Origin: Diadema setosum
Taxonomy: Eukaryota; Echinodermata; Echinoidea; Diadematoida; Diadematidae
Direction of reading: 5' to 3'
Assembly: GCF_964275005.1 (NCBI RefSeq)
Contig: NC_092686.1
Location: forward strand, 42,592,333 to 42,656,332
DNA: 64,000 nt
Below, one piece after another: positions 28,001 through 37,000 of this stretch; the stretch's first letter is position 1; each line of letters begins with the position of its first letter. The notes beneath the pieces were generated by a model. It made no database searches. It was given only the letters and a program-made list of their open reading frames with translations, and was not told the DNA's origin. The position numbers and the translations under genes were made by a program.

Positions 28001-31000
28001 TTTTTGTATTTCAGCTTACAAATCATGAAACTCTTGTCATTTTTTGCTTATTAAATCTTACAATGCTAATCAAGATATAGTGACGGCCTTATAGATAATG
28101 ATTTATACCAACAAACTGAGGACTTGAAAAAAAATACTCTAAATTAGTACGAGCGAGTGAGCCGAAATTTGTATATTTCTGCGTCATCATTACGTTTTGT
28201 TGTTATCTTTTTTGATTCGGGTTTTTTTTGCGCCCCCCCCCCCGTATGTTCGAAACCGTTGGCGCCTTCTTTTGATCCAATTGGCGATCGCTTCAGAACG
28301 AAAGAAATTGCAGCCGCTGCTCCGTGAAACATTTTGCCTGCTAAATATAAAATGACATGTGTGAACACAATAGACACTGTCCTTCTTTTTTAAATAAATT
28401 TTGGCGAGCGAGCGCAGCGAGCGAGCCGAAAATTTTTGTATTTCAGCTCACAGAATATGAAATTTTTGTGTGAACACAATAAACATTGTCATTTTGTCCG
28501 CGTCATCATCATGTTTTGTTTTTATCTTGTTTGATTTGGTTCTCTGCCCCCCCCCCCCACCATTCTCCCTCCCCCCTTCCGGGCGAGTTTTTTTTTTTTT
28601 TTTTTCCTTCTTCTCCTTTTCTTTTTTTCCTTCTTCTTCTCCTTTTCTTTTTTTCTTCTTCTTCGTTTTTTTTTGTTTCTTTTTGCGCCCCCAAGGAGTG
28701 GCGCCCGGGGCACGTGCCCCCCTTGCCCCCCCCCCCCCCGTAGATACGCCACTGCTCGCACCACTCACAGCTTTCCATATGCGTTTAATGGTAATTTTTA
28801 CTCGGCCTTGGTTTGTGATACTGTCAATGAGTTGGCGTGACATGTTAGGAACTCCCATGCGTGTGTACCCGCAATATCACATCTTAATTGCATAGAATGG
28901 GTTATATGGGTGAGTGCCCTTGTTTGAGAGGCGTAAAGTGTGTCACACGAATCTTATTTCTAATAGCAGGACGCTGAACTCGATAGTTTTGTCTTTCAAA
29001 CAGGTATTTTTTTTTCTATCCTATCTTTCTTTTCAACATAGTAATTCTTTTCTCTTTTTTATCCATTCACTACATCACTACTGGACCTTTTCGCGCGCTC
29101 AAAGCGCACTAGCTTTACATAACGGGAGCCAGTCAAAAACTATGCATGTCGTTCCCAATGTCCGCTCGGATTTCTGTGTTATACATTCTCTATTGTCATC
29201 GTCTCGGAAGCCCTCGGAGACAACCAATTTGTCCTCATTTACATGTTATGTGTGTTCCATGTTTCTCTTCGTTGTCACTGAACTTTCTCGTCTACCTTGT
29301 ACTGCTCTCTTTTCCTCCCTGTTCGTCTTCTTCACAGCGATCCTCTGTCCATCATGATTTTGACAAAATTCATGTTCTTTGGCTTCTCCAGTGTCCTACC
29401 TCACTCTGTTGGTTGATTATTTTCTTGCAATGCTCACTCGTTCCTGTAATTGTGGATTGTCTGACAACATAAACTCTCATAGATATGTCCCACATTTACA
29501 ATGGCTAATTTCCCGAATGCTCCGTTTAGTTCTCTATCAAATGATGACTTTTTTGAGCTTTTCAGGCAAATAAGGTTAGAATCAGATTCAGTTGGTGGAG
29601 CATCTAATTCACGATCAATGTTTTATGACAATTCTGTCGCTGACAATCTAAACTCTTCCGTAAATGAATTGCCCTCTGATTTCAGTGAAGAGTTAAATGA
29701 AAATATGTTGTGTAATTATATTACGGTGAATCAATGTAAAGATATGTGTAATAGTTTTTCTAATGATATATTTTCTTTGTTGCATTTAAATATTCGGAGT
29801 TTGAACAAACATTTTGATGAGTTCAAATTATTTTTAGAGACTGATGCTGATCAGTCATTCTCTGTTATTGGTTTAAGTGAAACCTGGTTAAATTCTAACT
29901 TTGAAAGTTTTTTTTTTTTTTTCGATTGACGGCTATAAAATGTTTGTCAATAATAGACCCGATAAGAGTGGTGGAGGTGTTGCACTTCATATATCGCATA
30001 CTTTTGAATGTATTGTTCATGATGATATTTCGAGAATGGATAATATTGTTGAATCCCTTTTTTAAGAAATTTGTATACCAGGAATTAGAAATATTGTGGT
30101 AGGCATTATGTACAGACCTCCCAACTCTAATATCAAGGATTTTTTAACTTACCTTTCTGATTTGGTAAAATCCCCTGTTTTTAAAAACAAAGATTGTTTC
30201 TTCCTCGGCGATTTTAATATTGACTTACTTAAGTCGGGAAATGATACTGTCGCAAACGAGTTTCTTCAGACATTTTTGTCCTCCTCTTTTCTTCCGCTTA
30301 TTTCGAAACCCACGCGTGTCACAGATCACTCTGCTACCCTTATTGATAACTTGTTTAGTAACACCCTACCCCTTACTGATTCTCATATAATTCTTTCAGA
30401 TATGACTGATCATTATCCAATTATGACTCATTTTGCTCTTAAAACCTCTGTTAATAATGCTATTTTTTTTTTTTAGATCTCCTTTATTAAGTCGTAGAAT
30501 TTCGTCTGAAAAATTAGCTAGTCTTGATGCGGTTCTCGAAAATGCTGACTGGTCTAGAGTATTTGAAAGTGATGACATCAATTTGTCTTTTGATTATTTC
30601 ATGGAAATATTTAATTTTCATTTGGATAATGTAATTCCATACGCAAAGCAAAAAAAGAAACCAGACTATAAAAAGACTCCTAGATTACCGTGGATTTCAA
30701 AATCAATTCTTCGGTCGATTAACAGGAAAAATCGATTATATTAGAGATACAAATTGGAAAAAACTGAGCGATCAAAACATAAATACACTTCATATAAAAA
30801 TACCCTAACTATGATTTTACGTTCCGAAAAGAAAAAATATTATTTAAAGCAACTGCAAAGATATAAGTTTGATATGAAAAACACTTGGAATGTTTTAAAG
30901 CAAGCTATGAATGTTTCGAGTAAACATTCAGCTATTGATGATATTAAGTTGAATGATGAAATCATCAGTGACCCTGTTCACATTGCAAATGTTTTCAATT

Positions 31001-34000
31001 CTTATTTTTCAAAGATAGGTGAAAATTACGCCCAAAATATCCCTGCGTCAGAGCATCACTTTACTGAATACTTAGATCAGTGCAATCCCAATTCTGTTTA
31101 TTTTATTCCAACCAATAGGCATGAGATTATGGATATTGTATCTTCCTTTAAGAACAAGAGGAGTTCTGGTTATGATGATATAGATAATTGTATTCTTAAA
31201 GGTGTTATATCTTCAGTTGCTGATCCACTTGTTTATATTTTCAATTTATCAATTTCTAATGGTGTGTTTCCTGTTAAGATGAAACTGGCCAAAGTCATTC
31301 CATTATTTAAGAAGGGTGACAAATATGAAGTCAGTAATTATCGTCCAATTTCACTATTATCATCGTTGTCCAAAGTTTAAGAGAAACTCATTTATAAGAG
31401 AACTATTAATTTTTTGATGTTGCATAATATTTTGACTAATTCTCAATTTGGTTTTCGAGAGAAGCATTATACAACTCATGCTCTTTTATGCTTTGTTGAT
31501 CAAGTGGCTCATGCAATTGATAATCACTCTCATTTAATTACTATTTTCTTGGACTTCTCCAAGGCCTTCGACACAGTTGATCATGATATTCTACTCCACA
31601 AGTTATCACATTACGGAATACGTGGGAAGGCCTTGGAGTGGTTCAGGAGATATTTAGGAAATAGAAGACAATTTGTTACAATTAAAGACGATCTTTCAGT
31701 AATAAGAGAAGTGAATTTTGGCGTTCCACAAGGAAGTTCATTAGGGCCACTATTATTTATTGTTTATATCAATGATTTTTGCCAGGCATCCGCTGTACTA
31801 TCCTTTATCCATTTTGCTGACGATACCAGTGTATTTTTTGCCCACAATGATGTTAATTTTCTTGTTCCAAAAGTCAATACTGAATTACAAAAAGTGAATA
31901 ATTGGGTAAGAGCTAATGAATTATCATTGAATACCCAAAAAAACGAAATATATGATATTTAGTAATACTGTTGACATTTTGAGTACAGCTATAGTTTTGA
32001 ATGATTTTCATTTAGAACAAGTTTCACATTTTAAATTCCTTGGAATTATTGTTGACGACAAACTTTCCTGGAAGTTACATATTGATTATATATCCAACAT
32101 AATCTCACGTAATACAGGTGTTATAAATAGAATGAAATATACTATTGTATATCCCACAAAAATCATTACTTATGTTATATTCGTCACTGATATTGCCATA
32201 TCTTAATTATGGTGTTTTAGTTTGGGGCAACACTCACCAGAACATACTGGATAGAGTGTTCCTTCTACAAAAGAAAGCTCTCCGTGTCATCAGTTATCCT
32301 TTCATATCCTCCCACTCAAATATGTTATTTGCCGCAAATAAGCTGCTAAAAATTAAAGATTTGTATTTATTTAATTTGGGGCAATTTATGTATACGTACA
32401 GCAACAACTCACTCCCCTCCATTTTCGATTCTATGTTTCAAAGAAATCAATCATTCCATGACTATCCCACTCGACGTTCCGATGAATTCACTTACCTCTC
32501 TTACGAACGATTCTTGCTAAGAACACACTTATTTATACTGGCCCAACGTATTGGAATTTTCTAAATAATGACAGAAGAAATTCACCTTCTATATTTTCAT
32601 TTAAAAGGAGATTAAAGTTGATTCTATTGCAATGTTATGTTCCTACAGAAGTGAATCACCTTGCTCATATATTTAACTTGTCAATGTCTCAAGGTGTGTT
32701 CCCCGATAAAATGAAATTGGCAAAAGTTATCCCAATACTCAAAAAGGGTGAGAAACTTGAAATCAATAATTATCGTCCAATTTCATTATTATCTTCTTTG
32801 TCTAAGGTCCTGGAAAAACTTATTCATAAGAGAATGATTAATTTTTTGAAACAGCATAAAATTTTTACAAATTCTCAGTTTGGTTTTCGTGAGGGGCACA
32901 GTACTACTCATGCTCTCTTAAGTTTCGTTGAAAAAGTAGCTCATGCAATTGATGACCATTCCCATTTCATTAGTATTTTCTTGGACTTCTCCAAGGCCTT
33001 CGATACAATTAATCATGATATCTTACTTTACAAGTTATCACATTATGGAATACGTGGGAAGGCCTTGGAGTGGTTCAAGAGTTATCTATTTAATAGGAGA
33101 CAGTTTGTCACAATTAAAAGTGATAAGTCATTGACTAGAGAAGTCAAATGTGGGGTTCCTCAGGGAGGTCTGTTAGGGCCATTGCTATTCATTATTTATA
33201 CCAATGATTTTTGTCAAGTATCTGAAACTCTTTATTTTATTCATTTCGCTGATGATACTAATGTATTTTATTCTCACAGTAATATTGATGTTCTTGTTCG
33301 AAAAGTTAACAGTGAATTGAAAAAAGTAACAAATTGGGTTAGAGCTAATAAGCTCTCGTTGAATGTTCAAAAAACGAAATATATGCTTTTTAGTAATACC
33401 GTTAGCACTTTAAATACAGACATAGTTCTGGACGATACACATTTAGAGAGAGTTTCATATTTCAAATTCCTTGGTATTATTGTAGATGACAAACTTTCTT
33501 GGAAATTGCATATTGATTATATTTGTAATATAATCTCTCGTAATATAGGCGTCATTAATAGACTAAAATTGTGTTTCCCACAAAAATCATTACTTATGTT
33601 ATACTCGTCATTGATATTGCCCTACCTTAATTACGGAGTGTTAGTTTGGGGCAACACCCACCAAAATTTGTTGGATAGAGTGTTCCTTTTACAAAAGAAA
33701 GCTCTCCGCATCATTTGTTATTCTCCCATACGTTCTCATACAGATGTACTGTTTGCTTCTAATAAGCTGTTAAAAATCAGAGATTTGTTTTTATTTAATT
33801 TAGGACAATTTATGTATATGTATAATAATAACTCTCTTCCTGATATTTTTCATTCCATTTTCTTAAAAAATCAGTCATTTTATGAATATCCAACTCGACG
33901 TTCTAATGAATATCATTTACCTCTTCTTCGTATACCATTTTAGCCAAGAACACATTTGTTTATACCGGCCCAAGTTATTGGAATTCATTGCATTCCGATA

Positions 34001-37000
34001 TTAAAAGTGCCCCCTCTATATACTCATTCAAAAGGAAACTGAAATTTGTTCTACTGCAATCTTATAATTCTACTGATTTAAATTAACCAGCTGTTGTAAC
34101 CCTTTATCTAAGAAAAGAACCACGTATTCATTGCTACGTGTATTCTCTTATTGTAATAAAGCTAGGATATTTCTTCGATAATATCTCTAATAGGCCTACA
34201 TTGTTCTTTCTCGCGTCACTCTCCCCCCCCCCCCTCCCTCTCTCTCCCTAGACATACTTCCGACGAGATCGCTGTTTCTGCTAAACGTTTTTGTTTGTTT
34301 TGTCTGTTCCGTTCTGTTCTCGTACTGTTATGCTAGTTTTGTCTCATCTCGTAGTCAACTGTCTGTTGTGTACTGCTACTCCTATTCAGCCCCGTTTCAT
34401 GTTTTTTATGTGTGTACATGTGTCTATTTTGTTGATCTGTTTCTATAGTGGGCTTCCAGACCTTCTCTTTACCTCTAATTGATGTTTTTCGTCTGAGGGG
34501 CCCACATTCTACAAGACTTGTCTTTTTAGTGGGTCCCTCCATTTTTCGAATTATTCACAATGTTTACTTACTTCAAATCACTTGAGTTTTATGATAATGT
34601 GTAATTATTGCAAGGTGCTACAATTATTGTATATTCTTTTCATCCTACATAGTTTTACGCACCTGATTTTCTGTTCAGAAAAAAAAGAAGTGATGTTTGT
34701 ATTATGTTCTTGTCGAAAAATGAAATAAAACATTGAATTGAATTGAAAAATCAGCCTGATGGCTCATGGCTCGTCCCTGTTGTCCTGAGACTCTTACCGA
34801 GTAGATTCAATTCTACTTGTAGTACCTCCGCATCTATTTCTCTCTATTTTTCCATATTTATGTATCCCTTCCTCGCATCCCAATATTTTTTTCGACATAG
34901 TTCTGTCGAGGATCGCTGGATCTGTTTTTCCTTTCTGTCCGCTGTATTGTCTTCCTATTATGTCAACCTTGTCTCGTTCTGTCTTGTATTGAAGTCCCCT
35001 TTCATAAGTTTTGTCGTCTCAGTCTCGTTTAATGTTCATTTGCCTGTGTATGTGTGTCTGTCCGTTACTCTGTCTTCTTATTGGGCTTCCAGACCTTTTT
35101 TTTAATCTGACTTTATTCCCGATCTTTTTTCCCCTTTTTGCATCAGTTCATTTTCTATTGACATTCTGTACCTGAGGGGCCCACATTCTACAAGCATTGC
35201 CTTTTTAGTGGGTCCCTCCATTTTTCGATATTTTGTGTAATGTTATATCGTCTACATCACTTCAGTCAATTTTCATTACAACATTATTTGTTACCCCAAG
35301 GTTCCACAATTATGTTCTCTATTCAATTTTACTTTGTTTTGATTATGTAACCTTATTCTCTGTTACCAATGAAAGTGAAATGTTTATGTTCTTTTCGAAA
35401 AATGAAATAAAGTTTGAATTGAATTGAATTGAATTGAATTTCTAAGCGCCTTACATGTACAGGTTGTATCATAATCTCACCGAAACATGTATAATCTTAC
35501 ATTATTAATCATAACTACAAACTCTACAATAAATATACGTTACTCAATTATAATCAAGCAGTAATCAGATAACGAAATTAGCATGTTTAATTACATTAAA
35601 AAAGAAGAAGAAGAAGAAAACGTAACGTATAGAACATACTATCGTACTAATTTCAACTTATATTGATTTCGATGTGCCTTCGGCAGGGTCTTAAACGTAT
35701 CAAGTGAGGGTTAAGATCATGTGAAGGGCGAGCTTGTTCCATACTTGAGGCGCGGCGACGGCGAAAGCACGACTGCCAAAAAGTGGGTACGTGCAGATGG
35801 TATGAGCCCAGGGCTCAGTTGTAGATGGATTGAGCAGGAGGATCGCAGGACACTGGATGGATTCCTGGAAACTAATAGTTCAGAGATAGGGGATAGACCG
35901 TGCTTGGCTTTGTAGGTAAGAGTGAGTACTTTGAATTGTATCCTTTGAACCATGGGGAGCCAGTAAGGATGGTGGTGATGTGGTCGGATCTTGGTGCAAG
36001 AGTCGTGACGAGCTGCTGTATTTTGGATTCTTTGCAAGGGGGGGGGGGCAATATGGGCATAGGGAAGGTTGCATTAAATACAGAGAATTATTACAACAGT
36101 CGAGGTGCGTTGTGGCAAAGGCAAGGATAAGACGTTCCGTGGTGGCTTGATCCAAGAAACGTCGAAATTTCTCAATTTTGCATATTAGTTATTATTACCT
36201 ATACGAGGTAGTTTTGCGAGGCAATTGCAGTTGATATTTTGCAGGGTTAAAGGTCAGCAGTTGTTATTTTGCAGGGTTAAAGGTCAGCAGGCAATATTCG
36301 TTCGCCTCTGCCGGTTTTCGCCACGTCGCTAAGTGTCGGTTACACACACCGTACCGTACACAAAACAATGTGTGCAAACAGTGCAAGCTTCCGGTTTTCG
36401 CAATTCACTTTACACAGGGAGGTGGGAAGAGAAAGAGTGGGATCTCTCTCCCCACCATTCCGATCGACCACGAAAAGAAAACATTCCAGGACGTCGCTGG
36501 GTGTCGGTTACACGCACCGCAGAAGAACGCTGATAAATCAACTCATACAAGGTCGACCACTTACAGCAGCACTATGCGTCAAACAATGACTAGTCCATTT
36601 GTGCTCAATAATTGCAGAGTGACCATCAGTTTTACAACTCTCCAAATTTAAACAGAAGAAAAAATAAAGTGTAAAAGCGTTCAGATGTTTGAAGTTCGCC
36701 TGTTACAACTACATATGTATCTTTGAAGTTGGAGTTGAATGATAGTTTTAATATACATTGATGAACAATTTTTCAATTATTCGACATGTTGATGATCTAC
36801 AGGTAGTCAAATGTGGCTTGATCTATATCATGTGTATAGCCGTATTCACATATTTTCTTGATTTACCTAGGGGATAGGTAATAATTATGATATTGACTGG
36901 CCTTGAGTGAGATACCAGATAAATATTGCCCGCACTGAAAGAATATTGCCCTCGTCTTCGACTCGGGCAATATTCTTTCAGTTTGGGCAATATTTTCTGG

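Larger units (their letters stand above)
29000..32652 (+). mobile_element. Decayed LINE (APE endonuclease + reverse transcriptase), copy 1
   Basis: A nearly full-length non-LTR retrotransposon on the plus strand. The endonuclease frame begins at 29501 and shows LLHLNIRSLNKHFDEFKLFL, IGLSETWLNS, VGIMYRPPNSN, FLGDFNIDLL and SDMTDHYPIMTHF, the blocks of an AP-like endonuclease. The reverse transcriptase (about 30754-32560) shows NYRPISLLSSLSKV, FLDFSKAFDTVDHDIL, GVPQGSSLGPLLF and HFADDTSVF. The frame is broken at T-runs near 29910 and 30465, by stops near 30742 and 31378, and by shifts near 31950 and 32200. The general type is CR1/L2/Jockey-like. The 5' border is not certain. It ends where copy 2 begins, just after the usual C-terminus. 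Confidence 0.9.
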
